A DNA stretch of 64,000 nt from NCBI GenBank assembly GCA_016785225.1, contig JAFBJZ010000872.1, positions 2,779,001-2,843,000 on the forward strand, read 5' to 3'. Of the stretch, positions 37,123 through 46,931 are shown piece after piece (position 1 is the stretch's first letter; every line of letters begins with the position of its first letter). The notes beneath the pieces were generated by a model that had not been told where the DNA came from, ran no database searches, and was given only the letters and a program-made list of their open reading frames with translations. This DNA comes from Psettodes erumei (Eukaryota; Chordata; Actinopteri; Pleuronectiformes; Psettodidae). Both the position numbers and the translations under genes were made by a program.

Positions 37123-38172
37123 GCGCACACTTTTTAAATGTTGTTTTCCCAACGCCACGCCGTGCAATTTTAAGCACCTACCTGTATGTGTTCTTTTGTG
37201 AATTTTCAAATTTTCCGATCTGGCGAATATTTTCCCACATCCGGGGAACGGGCATGGGAACGGTTTCTCGCCTGTGTGGACACGGATGTGGTTGACGAGT
37301 TTGTACTTGGCCTTAAAAGATTTCCCTTCTCTCGGGCAGTCCTCCCAGTAGCAGATGTGGTTGCTCTGCTCGGGCCCGCCGACGTGCTCCATAGACACAT
37401 GAGTGACCATCTCGTGCATGGTGCTGAAAGTCCTGTCGCAAGTCTTTTTGGGTCTGTTCATCTGGTTCTCGTCTATCCATTTGCAGGATAATTCTTGTTT
37501 AATCGGTTGCCTCATGTATCTAAAGAAGGCCCCGGGACCGTGGTGCGTAGGCACATTCATCCCCATGTTCATGTTGATAGGGTGGTTGTAGTTGTGGAGT
37601 TGAGCCCCGTAGGGGTCCGTCCGAGGGCTTGCGACCGGACGATAAGGATCGGGTCTTCCGAAAATGTCCCCGCGTAAGCCAAGATGCATTTGGCTGTTAA
37701 CAACATGTCCACTCGGTGAAGTGTGGCTCACCCCTTGGTCGTGAAGTCCTGGAAACAACAGATGTCCGGGGTTATCTGTGATCCCCGGCGGCCCGTGGAG
37801 GCTCCCCGCCGATGCTGCAAAGATCCCGTGCTGGGCGCTCGGCGCTGTGGACTCTCCAACACTCCGGTTCCGGAAGAGAAAGTCCCGTGTTGAATTGAAC
37901 GCTCCCCCACCGTACGAGCCCACCTGCCCGCAGTGAGAGTGTCCCAGTGCAGCTGCATAACCAGTGGCTTGCGGGGTGAAAGCTGATGTCTGGCTGGAGG
38001 CGATATCGTGAGCCACCGGGCTGATTTTGAAAGCTGCGGAGTGGGAGGAATCAGCGAAGGGATTCAGTCCCAGACTCGGGTCTCTGTTCCCGATTTCGTG
38101 GTGCCGTGGCGTCCCGAAACCCCCCACTCCTAACGATGCAAACTGCGGACCGCTGTCAAGAAGCATAGTCAT
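35376..38172 (-). CDS. zic3: Zic family member 3 (zic3), C2H2 zinc-finger transcription factor, 3 coding exons, 445 aa
   Basis: Spliced CDS on the minus strand: exon 1 38172-37182, exon 2 36287-36124, exon 3 35558-35376; 991+164+183 nt gives 445 codons plus stop. It encodes a nuclear DNA-binding regulator of the ZIC/Opa family that in vertebrates acts in gastrulation, left-right asymmetry and dorsal neural patterning (family knowledge). Visible parts: start MTMLLDSGPQF as in vertebrate ZIC3; ZOC-type box FNSTRDFLF at 92-100; block around 160-190; ZF-NC flank GAFFRYMRQPIKQE at 214-227 with a sumoylation-type IKQE (K225). Five fingers follow: ZF1 C230/C245/H258/H263, ZF2 C274/C279/H295/H299, ZF3 C307/C312/H325/H329, ZF4 C337/C342/H355/H359, ZF5 C367/C370/H383/H387. 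Trp residues W232 and W276 fit the tandem CWCH2 motif. The C-terminus ends NFNEWYV, the ZIC1/2/3 signature. In-frame TAA at 38190-38188 lies upstream of the ATG. The N-terminus and the C-terminal VHESQGSESS segment identify ZIC3 rather than ZIC1 or ZIC2. Poly-Ala and poly-His tracts known from mammalian ZIC3 are absent. Confidence 0.97.
35559..36123 (-). other. zic3: zic3 intron 2
   Basis: 565 bp, GTAATT donor and TTTTTTGCAG acceptor. It contains a GT/CA repeat at 36061-36088 and G-rich GGGGTGGG sequence near 36036-36055 on the plus strand. Otherwise it is ordinary AT-rich intronic sequence. Confidence 0.9.
36061..36088. repeat. (GT)n tract in zic3 intron 2
   Basis: 14 GT units on the plus strand, 35 nt inside the donor of intron 2 and (CA)n in the transcript. 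Confidence 0.95.
36124..36287 (-). CDS. zic3: zic3 coding exon 2 (zinc finger 4 and most of 5)
   Basis: Acceptor CCTGCAG|GTGAGAAG, with AG at 36289-36288. The first two bases complete Gly331 of the inter-finger linker GEKPF. The exon encodes ZF4 and ZF5 up to SSLRKHMK and ends AAG|GTAATT (donor GT at 36123-36122). At 164 nt it restores frame with exon 1 (991+164 = 385 codons). The intron falls two residues before the last zinc-binding His of finger 5. Confidence 0.95.
36288..37181 (-). other. zic3: zic3 intron 1
   Basis: 894 bp, GT-AG. In the sense strand it carries a long (TG)n tract with CG-alternating flanks (37038-37130) starting about 50 nt from the donor. A second TG tract (36301-36320) sits immediately before the acceptor, so the usual pyrimidine tract is replaced by TG-repeat plus a short TTTAATC spacer. 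No coding potential was seen. Confidence 0.9.
37038..37130. repeat. Long (AC)n with (GC)n flanks in zic3 intron 1
   Basis: About 93 bp of alternating AC flanked on both sides by GCGCGC; (UG)n in the zic3 pre-mRNA, about 50 nt after the exon 1 donor. Confidence 0.95.
37182..38172 (-). CDS. zic3: zic3 coding exon 1 (N-terminal region and zinc fingers 1-3)
   Basis: Open from ATG at 38172 through HKRTHTG. The exon ends inside the Gly codon after finger 3 (ACAG|GTAGGT, donor GT at 37181-37180), the conserved Zic intron position between ZF3 and ZF4. It carries residues 1-330 plus one base (phase 1). The open frame runs on past the donor into intronic CA-repeat sequence and is not coding there. Confidence 0.95.
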
Positions 38173-38479
38173 GAGCTCTGAACAAACTTAGGAGACGGGA
38201 AGAAAACAGAAAACAAAATTAAAATCCAGTTTAGCGGAGCGCACACGCCGCAGACAACGCGCCGAGATTTACCACGTTCTGCGAAAAATCCGAAAATAAA
38301 AAAATAAACCAAGCCAAACGGGGAAAAATCCTATGCGTATAGAGTTGGGAGAAAAAAACTCCCGTTGACCGCGATCCGTGAGAAAGAGGATCAAACTTCC
38401 CCCCCTTTCCAGGCGGATGATGTCCTTGGACTGATAAAGTCAATCACTCACTCCCTGAACATAAATGAACTCGGGAGGC

Positions 38480-38640
38480 AGTGCCACGGCAGCCAATCGG
38501 CGCAGAGCTACCCCTCTGACACGTGACTGCGAAGGAGGGTGTTAATTGGCTAGATTTCTGGTGATTGGCACCGTTTGGTATTGAAGATGGCAGGTCGTCT
38601 CAATTGGTTTCATTTGATTGGCTCTTACGGGCATTATTTT
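38480..38640 (-). promoter_or_regulatory. zic3 promoter region with five CCAAT boxes
   Basis: Upstream of the zic3 ATG, four CCAAT motifs occur in the zic3 direction (plus-strand ATTGG at 38545-38549, 38564-38568, 38603-38607 and 38617-38621) and one in the opposite orientation (38493-38497), all inside 130 bp. A YY1-like AAGATGGCAG lies at 38585-38594. No clear TATA box is positioned for zic3. Clustered NF-Y sites are typical of TATA-less developmental promoters (established for NF-Y); the assignment here is inference. Confidence 0.6.
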
Positions 38641-38645
38641 GCAGG

Positions 38646-38653
38646 TATAAGGG
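38646..38653 (+). promoter_or_regulatory. TATA-like element facing away from zic3
   Basis: TATAAGGG on the plus strand lies 25-150 bp beyond the CCAAT cluster and is oriented to transcribe toward zic6. It may drive divergent non-coding transcription from the zic3 promoter. There is no other support. Confidence 0.25.
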
Positions 38654-38981
38654 AGCGCTCTAGCGCAGTTCGTGTACGTGGTACGTGTAGCGTGCTTGTC
38701 CTATGCAGCCGCACAGGCCTGCCTCATTTATGCACCACAAACTTCCACGCAATTTCAGAATTCAAAAAAATGAAATAAAAATACAGTGTGCGCAGGATGC
38801 TGCAGCTTTTTTAACAACCAGGCTCCGTTCAAACTTTTTGTGGACCACTTACAGAAATAGTATATCCATGACGTTATTCTGCAAAATAAAATATATTTGG
38901 TTTAGTCACATTTACTTGATAAAAAAAACTTTTGAAGGCAACCTTTTCCTTTTGTAGGACTTTAAAAATATATATAATCTG

Positions 38982-38983
38982 TC

Positions 38984-39051
<68 letters not shown>

Positions 39052-39068
39052 CACCCATCTATCTATCA
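38982..39068. repeat. (CTAT)n tetranucleotide repeat
   Basis: About 21 CTAT-type units, about 0.8 kb upstream of the zic3 ATG. Confidence 0.95.
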
Positions 39069-39950
39069 TACCTTATCACTGACTTATCTGTTATTTGTCT
39101 CTTTTATATGACCAGTTTGGCTCTTATTAACTGAAAACTTGAATGTACTTGGCACAGTTCCAAAATGTGGCTTTCTTGAAGCCGCTTGGGGGGGTTTTTT
39201 TTTTGCAAAAGCTCTATAGGGTGTAAGACGGTAGAATAAAAGACAGAAAGAAAGATGGCAGTAATTGTAATATCCTGAGATTTTTTTTTTCGCTCAGCCA
39301 AAAAATTCGTGCCATTGAGCAAGTTTCACAGGGCTGCCGCTGACTCGCTGCAGGACACATAAAATCTGATCAAGTTCAGAGACGCGCTGAGTGCTTCAAG
39401 CGGCGCTTTTTAACTCCAAGCCTTTCACATCCTTTCCCCCTCAGACTGTCCCAGGAAGGAGGTCACATTCTTTATTTTTAGAGGATCTGGACCCCCCAAA
39501 AAAGAAAAAAAACTTCAAATCAGTCCTTCATTCTGCTTTCGCCCTCATCCTACCGCATTCACTCCCAGAACATTTCCTCGAGAAAGAGTTATAGATTGGA
39601 AAGGTGAGTTTTCTGATTTATCCGTCGTCTCTCTGTTTTGGTAGGAGTTGCTATGAGATATGGGCCTGTGTGAGCTGCATGCGGTGCAAGTGTGTAAATA
39701 TTCAGTTTATTATATTTAGCCTGTGGAGGTTGCATGGGTTTCAGTTTTCTTGAAGTTAACTGCTCAGTGCTTTGGCCTGTTACTCATATGGTAATTTAAT
39801 TGTTGCAAGGGCCTGCATACCTCTGTTTTTTATGGCCGTCGTGCACATTAGTACAACACTTGCGTTTTTTGTACGTAGCCTCAACAACTTCTCTTGAAGC
39901 AAAACGACGAATGAGGTTCACTTCATCTCTTTTTTTCCCTCAGTAAGCTG

Positions 39951-39951
<1 letters not shown>

Positions 39952-39994
<43 letters not shown>
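39952..39994. repeat. (TC)n microsatellite
   Basis: About 21 TC units. Confidence 0.95.
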
Positions 39995-39996
<2 letters not shown>

Positions 39997-40104
39997 CTCC
40001 CTCCCTCACTATGAAAGCATAGCCTCTCACAGTTTACTCCCCCCTTCACTCTCACACATTCATTCTCACACGGCACATAGCATGCGCGTGCACACTCCCT
40101 TACA

Positions 40105-40128
40105 TACACACACACACACACACACACG
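40105..40128. repeat. (CA)n tract
   Basis: About 12 CA units. Confidence 0.9.
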
Positions 40129-41577
40129 GCCATTGCAGTTTTGCAGTATGAGATTTATGGAGACCTTCGTGAACTTTCACAAGTGACAAGCAGCCTGTTA
40201 AGTTTCCTATATTTCCTCCATATTTTATTGGCTTGTTGAAACGCGAAGGCTCCGTACGCCATTTGAGGTTATGTGCCGTGGATTTGCAGGCGTATTGTCA
40301 CTATGAAATAATTAAGTAACTTGGTTTAGACGAGTCACAAATGTTTGTGATAGACGTATAGGCTCTAGGCTCTTGCTGAGAAAAAAGGGAGAGCTGTCAT
40401 CAACTGGGCCTAATGTAAAGCAACTGTTGCTTGAGAGTTAAATTTAAAACTGTTGTAGATCTCCTCTGGAATACAGTTGTATGATTAGTAAATGTTTTAT
40501 TCAGTTTATTTTACAAATGTTTAATCTGACTCTCTGATCATTGGGGGCTTCAAACACTTATTTTCTAACCCTAGTCAAAGTTTTTCGCCAGCACCAAAGG
40601 AAATCTTAGTCAGGATTGCGAAGGCTACAATATATATATATATAATTTTTTAATTTTAAATTCCTTAATTTCTTTTTAAAAAAATCCACGTATTCTTGGC
40701 TGAAAGGAGGAGAGTACCTCGGTGCATTAATAGTATTTAAACCAGACAATAATGGGGGAACTTTAAAAGAGGGGGAAAGGCAGCTTCATAGACCTTATTA
40801 TAGAGCTGCACTTTTGTTGAACATTTGTCTCACTCACATCAGCCGTTTTTTTACCCACATATTATACACCGATTCTCGAGCATGTCGCCCTCCGCTCATT
40901 GACGTTTTGGTTTTGTTTTATTTTTACAAAATTGTTTTGACATATCGATTTAATTTGATTCTGGTAATTTTTGTTTGGTTATCCTTTCTACTTTTTCCAC
41001 GTTCAAGAATTTTCATATTTATTTTAAATTTTCGGGTGTTCATTTGTAATTGTTTAAATGGTTAAATGGATATTTATCTCTGACTAGTCTATAGGCCTGT
41101 TCAAATGTGCGACACAGTTAAAATCCTTAATGCTCATTTATACGTAGGCGTAATGCAACGTGCTAAATTATACCAGGTTTTTCTGCAGGACTGCAGTATG
41201 TATAATTTGATTATTTACTTATCTCTGCTGGGATTACCTCATTGGGCGTTGGGATAGCCCATTGGTTATAACATAACCTTCCTTTGACTGAGCATGCGCG
41301 TTACCTTAAAATATCACAATATTGTAGTGTGCATACCTCTGTGACAGTAAGCCCATGCTGTTGGAAAAGAGCAGAACACACTCTTCAGCCTAAATGGTAA
41401 ACAACTCACATTTATACATTTATTCTTTCTAGATATTTTACAGTCTGCAGCTACAAAGGTTATTTCAGTACATAATTTGCTAAATGACCTAGATGCATGA
41501 CGATTATGTTCTTATATAACAAACTGGCCTATGGAAGCCCTATTGTCTGGATTTTTTCTGAAGGCAAAGTAGGGTGA

Positions 41578-41597
41578 TTTTTTTTTTTTTTTTTTTT
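41578..41597. repeat. Poly-T tract
   Basis: 20 consecutive T. Confidence 0.9.
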
Positions 41598-42753
41598 ACT
41601 CCATGTTGTCTGGCCTTTGGCCTACACTGTGCTCCCCTGGCTCAGGCCACTGGTGCTATAGACAAGTTTGTGGACTGGAAGTTAACTCAATAGTGACCAG
41701 GCAAAAATTGAATCTTCATCTCCCTACACCAGATATGGTGAAACATAGCCCAGCATTACTTCGGTTAATCAAATACCACTGTACATGAATGTGTTTTCTG
41801 TGTTTACATTTTATACAGGGGGAAAACATCCAATGTATCCCAGCAGCACGGTTATGATACAGTAATATGATGTTTTGTTTAAAAGTACATTGTGCTGAAT
41901 ATGAAGTCAGGTTTTTTTTGCTATGGTTCAGTGTTGCACATCTCAATAAGCCTGTGCCTCGACTTAATAAGAAAACAGAATAGCTGTATGGGATGCCTCT
42001 TCGTGACTAGGTCAGTTCTCTTGCACATGTAAAGGCTCAGGTTCTTTCCTAATACCATAACCTAGTAGATTTCATACATATAAAATAATTAAATGCCATT
42101 TTGGCTAGCTTGTTTTCAGCGGGAATACTGCTTCTGCATGCAACATTTGCATCTACTTATTTCCAGAATGCTTTGTGTTTTTTCAAACGCATGTAGCGTA
42201 TATCAGATGTTATTTGTAATTTTTGTTCAAGTGGAGTGGCTGAGGAGGACTAGAATTTTGTCACCACAGATTCAAGGGCTGGTAAATGACAATTAAATGT
42301 CTTGTAATTCGAATTTTTATTTAACGTATTACTTTGCTGTATATTGCATTGCTATCGAGCATGTTTTTGTGCTGGCTATATTTTTGTTTTTCATTCGCCG
42401 TGGGAGAAACACGGCTTCACAAAGGTTGTGTTAGTATTTCTTTGCATCGTGTTATTTGCTTAAACTGAAGTTTAGACTTGCGATAATACCTGTGCAGACC
42501 GTTATCTATATTTCCTAAATTATATGGTCAGTTGGGCCTTGAGTGATCGCTACAGTGCTTGAAGTTTGCCTTCATATGGCTGATGGAGAGGGCTAATAGA
42601 CCACTTGCTGTGATTTACTGGAGCATCTGTCTGCAAATGGACTCATCCCAAACCTGTTAATTCATCTAAATTTCATAAAGTCATGGCAACACTGCACTGC
42701 CATCCCTCATCACTTCTAATGTCTCAGCACAGTCCACACTTATGCATGCAGGT

Positions 42754-42755
<2 letters not shown>

Positions 42756-42788
<33 letters not shown>
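42756..42788. repeat. (AC)n microsatellite
   Basis: About 16 AC units. Confidence 0.95.
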
Positions 42789-42789
<1 letters not shown>

Positions 42790-43794
42790 GCATAAAATCA
42801 CACCTAACCTTTCCTGTTTGTACCAGGAACACACTGTAACTTTGTGGCTGACACACAGAAATGTGGATACCTGATGAAAATATTATATTTTTTGCTGCGT
42901 AAATGAATGTTGTAGCATGTATGTGTAATGTCTGGCGATTTGGTTATTCTAAGTGGTTTATCATGGATAAACACACTTATTTACGTGTGTGTGTGTACGT
43001 TTATCACCTTTGTGTGCACAGTTTTCCCAGAAAGGGTATTTTTATAGAATTCTTCGCAATTGCAATCCAGCAGTTAAAATTTGCTGTGTTGTCAGTCCAA
43101 GCCTGCTACATGGTCTTACACTGTAACACTTGTCTTCTAATGGGCATTGGAGTTCTGTTTCTTTTTTATCACAGCATAGCGCCTTTGTTAGTCACTCTGT
43201 CTATATTCACTGTGCTGGGACTAACCTGGACCTTATGGATGTAGAACGCACTCCCTGACATGGATGTTTTGATTGCTGGGAGTGATATTTTGTATGCAAC
43301 AGTCACTAGGATTTTGTCTGGCCTGTCAAGCAACCAACAAAAATGACTGGGCTGATAAAGCTGGAGGGTTGGAAGGGACTGCAGATGTCCAGATGCTAAA
43401 ATATTGTTACAGCGTAGATATTGAAACTGAAGTTGTATAAGCACTCCTGCAGCTTCCAAATTTAAATTGTTACTCTGTCATGCAGCTATTTGCCATAGTT
43501 TATCAAATGTAAAAAAAAATAATATTTGAAAGATGTCAACATGACAAAGTCCTTGACTGAGTAAAAATACTTGCTCTGTTTGCATGTGTTTGCCATTGCT
43601 TTCATGATTTTATTGCTTTTTATTTGCGGAAACTAACCACTCCAGCAATAATGAAAATACAAATTTGTCAAACATATTTGGCAAATTTGAAAGACAAAAA
43701 ATTACTTATTAAATATCTACACTGATTTAACTGATTATGTTGTTATTAACTTACACACTGTGTTGGCAGAGAAACGAATAGAATTGTAATTCAT

Positions 43795-43925
43795 GGGAAA
43801 CTGCTTATTAGGCGAGAGTCTAATTAAGTTATGTTGCATTAATGGGCCATTTGAACATATTAGCAAATTTAGTTGTTCTGATCAATTGAAGGACCGAAGT
43901 CCTTTTATCAGTATATTTAAAAAAA
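43795..43925. promoter_or_regulatory. Conserved-element-like island between zic3 and zic6
   Basis: Complex, repeat-free sequence dense in homeodomain-type cores: CTAATTAAG, GCATTAATGG, ATTAGCAAATT and a GATCAATTGA palindrome-like block. This composition resembles vertebrate developmental enhancers. No alignment was possible, so conservation is not shown. Confidence 0.3.
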
Positions 43926-44057
43926 TATACATATTGCAGTATAAACTTTAGCAGTTGGCCCATAGCTCAAACCCCACGTACTTATTTATTGAAAATGTGA
44001 GCAGCCTCAGACAAGAGGTGTATCATATGAAATAAATGATAAAAGGTTCAGCTGTTT

Positions 44058-44059
<2 letters not shown>

Positions 44060-44092
<33 letters not shown>
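44060..44092. repeat. Poly-T tract, 33 bp
   Basis: 33 uninterrupted T, the longest homopolymer in the window. It could be the A-tail of a retroelement on the minus strand, but the adjacent sequence matches nothing I recognise. Confidence 0.9.
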
Positions 44093-44096
<4 letters not shown>

Positions 44097-44440
44097 GTTT
44101 TGCTGCAAATGAGAAACTGGAGTCATTGGAGACGCAGGTCTGTCAGTCCTTTGTGTAAACTTTGGGTTTATTGGCCTTCAATCATTTTCGGAAATGCATC
44201 GGGTTAAAGGTTGACAAACATGAGCCTCCATTACAATCATGACAGAATTAGACCGGTTCTGGGCCTGTCTACTATTTTGCGGCACTTAATGTCAAGTGGG
44301 CCCCCACGCTTTGTCTCTGCCTAGGATCCACTGCAGGTGACGTCATCTTAACAATGTGAAAAAAGGACCCCCCTTTTTTTTTTTTTGGGGGGGTGTGTGT
44401 GTGAAAATTTCGCCAGCTCCAATCTATAAAAATAAAGGGA
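44090..44440 (+). promoter_or_regulatory. Possible distal zic6 promoter/enhancer with CRE and TATA
   Basis: A perfect palindromic CRE, TGACGTCA, lies at 44338-44345 and a TATAAAAA box at 44425-44432 on the plus strand, spaced and oriented like a core promoter 1.5 kb before the zic6 ATG. The sequence just upstream (44100-44300) is repeat-free with AATCATTTT- and TTGGCC-type motifs. It may be an alternative zic6 promoter or an enhancer; this is inference from motifs only. Confidence 0.3.
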
Positions 44441-45379
44441 ATTTTCACCATAAACTCATGAGCTGCTGTTCGGGACCCATTTATGCCACATGTTGTAGAT
44501 TGGAATTAAAGCAAAAGATAAAGGAATTTGGCTGAAGTGGTCTGAGGAGAAGAAAGTGTCAAAGCGAAGGAACTCTCAGAAATATGCACTGCACTACAGG
44601 AGCGTGGAAAAGCGTGAAGCTGCTGTCCTCACAGCACCCCAGAGTAAGAAAGTTTATCTGAGTTTCCTAGGAACAGTGGAGCCTATCCACTGCTGTTTGG
44701 CACGTTTCATCATTTCCATTTTACGTAACCAATTTTACATCCGCGCTATCCTCCAGGACGCGTGCTGCACTTTTGATGATTATTAATTTATTTCATCTTA
44801 ATGAGAAAGGGTTTATGTATAGAAATAGTTCACATTCAACTCCAAGGTAAAATGGTACACCCTGTTCTATAGCCTACTCCTCAGTGACACTGGTGGGAAA
44901 TATCTGTCTGAAATAACTTTTTCCAATAAGATGATTATGAAATTTTGATGATCCTGTGCATCTGGTAGAACTACTTGTTGCTTTATCAAGTTTTTTTTTT
45001 TAAATCTCTTTTTCGCTTCTTTCTTTGCGGCCATTGAGTAGTTGCCTTCAGGAATATGCATATAGCTTACTACAAAATAAAAATGTAACGCAATACTCTC
45101 TACTCTCTAGCTCTAGTAGGCCTACGTAAAAATGCTGACATATATATATTTTTATGTGCATCTGTGCGTGTGTGTGTATTTTAAAGCATTTCAAACTACT
45201 GATTTAATCGTTAGGTTTTCTGTGACTTTCTGTGTTTTCAAAATAAAAGTGTTGAGAATAATTGGCCCGGACACGCAGTGGCCAGTCTCTCTGTTATTGT
45301 TGCCGGGCAGGAGTGGGACATTTGCTTTGTCATCCAGTGAGGAGAAGAAAAAAAAAGACGGTAGATAGACGGGCTGCGA

Positions 45380-45465
45380 TTGTCATGCGTTCTGCTCACG
45401 TCGGCGTTTAATCGCTCGCCTTTAATCAGCTGATTAGCACTACACATTAACGTGTACATTTTTTT
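45380..45465. promoter_or_regulatory. Conserved-element-like island upstream of zic6
   Basis: Compact unique sequence with GTTTAATCGCTCG, TTTAATCAGCTGATTAGC (an E-box CAGCTG flanked by inverted TAATC/GATTA cores) and TTAACGTG. The near-symmetric arrangement TAATCAGCTGATTA is a striking joint E-box/homeodomain site. A regulatory role is inferred. Confidence 0.35.
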
Positions 45466-45639
45466 TTTGCATATGCAGAGATTAGGATAAGGGGGACTTA
45501 CAAGAAGGCGCCTGAAGTTAAAGAGGCAGCGATATTTGGGAGTATCGCGGCACATTTCAAAGCATTTTCTGTGCGATATTTGAAAACGGAGTCGTGCGGT
45601 GAACGCCTGCGTGTCCCTTTTAAAACAAGCCCAGCGCCT

Positions 45640-45720
45640 GTCAATCACAGCGCATTCCAACCAATCCCAAAGCTCCCTTTTTAAAAGCAGGTTTGCCTGC
45701 TGTGCTTTTATATTGCACCA
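45640..45720 (+). promoter_or_regulatory. Putative zic6 core promoter (CCAAT and TATA-like)
   Basis: CCAAT at 45661-45665 is followed by TTTAAAAG at 45680-45687 and TTTATATT at 45707-45714, about 260-310 bp before the zic6 start codon and on the same strand. The order and spacing fit a core promoter with transcription beginning around 45.71-45.74 kb. Confidence 0.45.
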
Positions 45721-45973
45721 TGGCCTGTTTCGAAGCATTTTTACTACCACGGTTATTGCCACAAATCAAGAGGGCAAAGTGAACGGCATGGGACTCACAT
45801 CAACTTTAACGAAATTGAGTCTGGTTCCTACTTCTGCGAAGTTCACGGCCAAGAATTTCACATGCAGATGATATAGCCTACAACAAGGGGGGAATGGAAA
45901 CAGTATTTCTTGGTGTATCCTGAGTGCTGCATTGGTTGATTTTGCAAACTCATAGCCAAACTCACAACATAAC
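45720..45973 (+). other. Probable zic6 5' leader with short upstream ORFs
   Basis: Three ATG-initiated short ORFs end before the zic6 start: 45720-45782 (20 aa), 45788-45871 (27 aa) and 45894-45923 (9 aa). None overlaps the main ATG, so re-initiation would be possible. An in-frame TAG at 45953-45955 precedes the zic6 ATG. The leader boundary is inferred from the promoter motifs. Confidence 0.4.
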
Positions 45974-46931
45974 ATGACAAGTCTTTCGAGGTTTAGTGGC
46001 TGCCCTCTCTCTTGCGTCAACCCCGGGGAGAGCAATACTGAACCCAGCGTGGTGCTGCCACCTTTGGCAGGAGAGCACATGGGACACCCCACTGGCAGTT
46101 CCTTAAAACTCTGCCCCTCGCACAATTTGCGAGACTACCCAGAGACGAGGTCCAGTGCATATGTTGACCATTCGGTTCACAATTTTTCAGACGCTGGATA
46201 CCCCAGCCACCGGTTAGAGCACAGCCCTAGGGGCATTATCATTGGAGCCAATCTTTCTGGAGCCGGCATGCCACCCGTCACTGATCAACTGGCATCAAGA
46301 GCTAACCAACATGGCGGGATTGGAAGGTATAGTGACTTTCCTGGCTGCAGGGACAACAGAAGCCATGCTTTTTTCACAGGTTATCAGGAGCAGGCCCATG
46401 GCTCCGCCGACGCATCTCGAGATCTCAGCAGCCAGATGATGCTGGGTTTACCTGGCGACCTCCTCACCCGGACTCATCCTTATGGCCAAACTATCAGCCC
46501 CAAGGGAAGCAGCCAGCAGCTCGTCACGCAGTTCCTGGGTCTGTACAAACCCCTGAACATGGCGATTCAGCGTGGAGGAGGCGACGCTTTCCTCAGGTGC
46601 TCCAAACAAACAGTGAAGCACGAGCTGGTCTGCAAGTGGAGTGACGGCCAAGAGGGGGCTGGGAAGCTGCCTTGCTCCAGAGCCTTCGGGACCATGTATG
46701 AACTTGTCACCCATGTGACAGTGGAGCATGTCGGAGGACCCGAGCACTCAGAATACGTGTGTCACTGGGAGAACTGTGCGAGGGACAGGAAGCCTTTCAA
46801 AGCCAAATATAAGCTGGTGAACCACGTCAGAGTCCACACAGGGGAAAAGCCCTTTCCATGTCCCTTTCACGGCTGTGAGAAAGTTTTTGCAAGATCAGAA
46901 AATCTAAAGATCCACAAGAGGACTCACACAG
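45974..46931 (+). CDS. zic6: zic6 coding exon 1 (N-terminal region and zinc fingers 1-3)
   Basis: Starts at the first ATG after an in-frame stop (45953-45955). It ends inside Gly320 after HKRTHT (ACAG|GTTAGT, donor GT at 46932-46933), the same phase-1 position as the zic3 intron 1. The frame hits TAG at once in the intron, which confirms the exon end. Confidence 0.95.

Larger units (their letters stand above)
38654..43790. other. zic3-zic6 intergenic region, proximal part
   Basis: No coding gene was recognised. It holds a (CTAT)n tract (38982-39068), a (TC)n tract (39952-39994), a short (CA)n tract (40105-40128), a poly-T run (41578-41597) and another (CA)n tract (42756-42788). The remainder is AT-rich unique sequence. 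A consensus-like donor AAG|GTGAGT at 39603/39604 on the plus strand could end an upstream non-coding exon of zic6, but nothing else supports this. Confidence 0.5.

Noticed and set aside
37012..37181. Open frame of zic3 exon 1 continuing 56 codons past HKRTHTG with a Val/Cys repeat
   Set aside because: It reads into the intron across a GTAGGT donor and a CA repeat; exon 2 restores the conserved finger 4 in frame.
44060..44092. Poly-T as the tail of a recent retrotransposon
   Set aside because: No retroelement body, target duplication or RT fragment was recognised on the adjoining side.
46448..46747. Minus-strand frame opposite zic6 exon 1
   Set aside because: Antisense shadow of a conserved coding exon.
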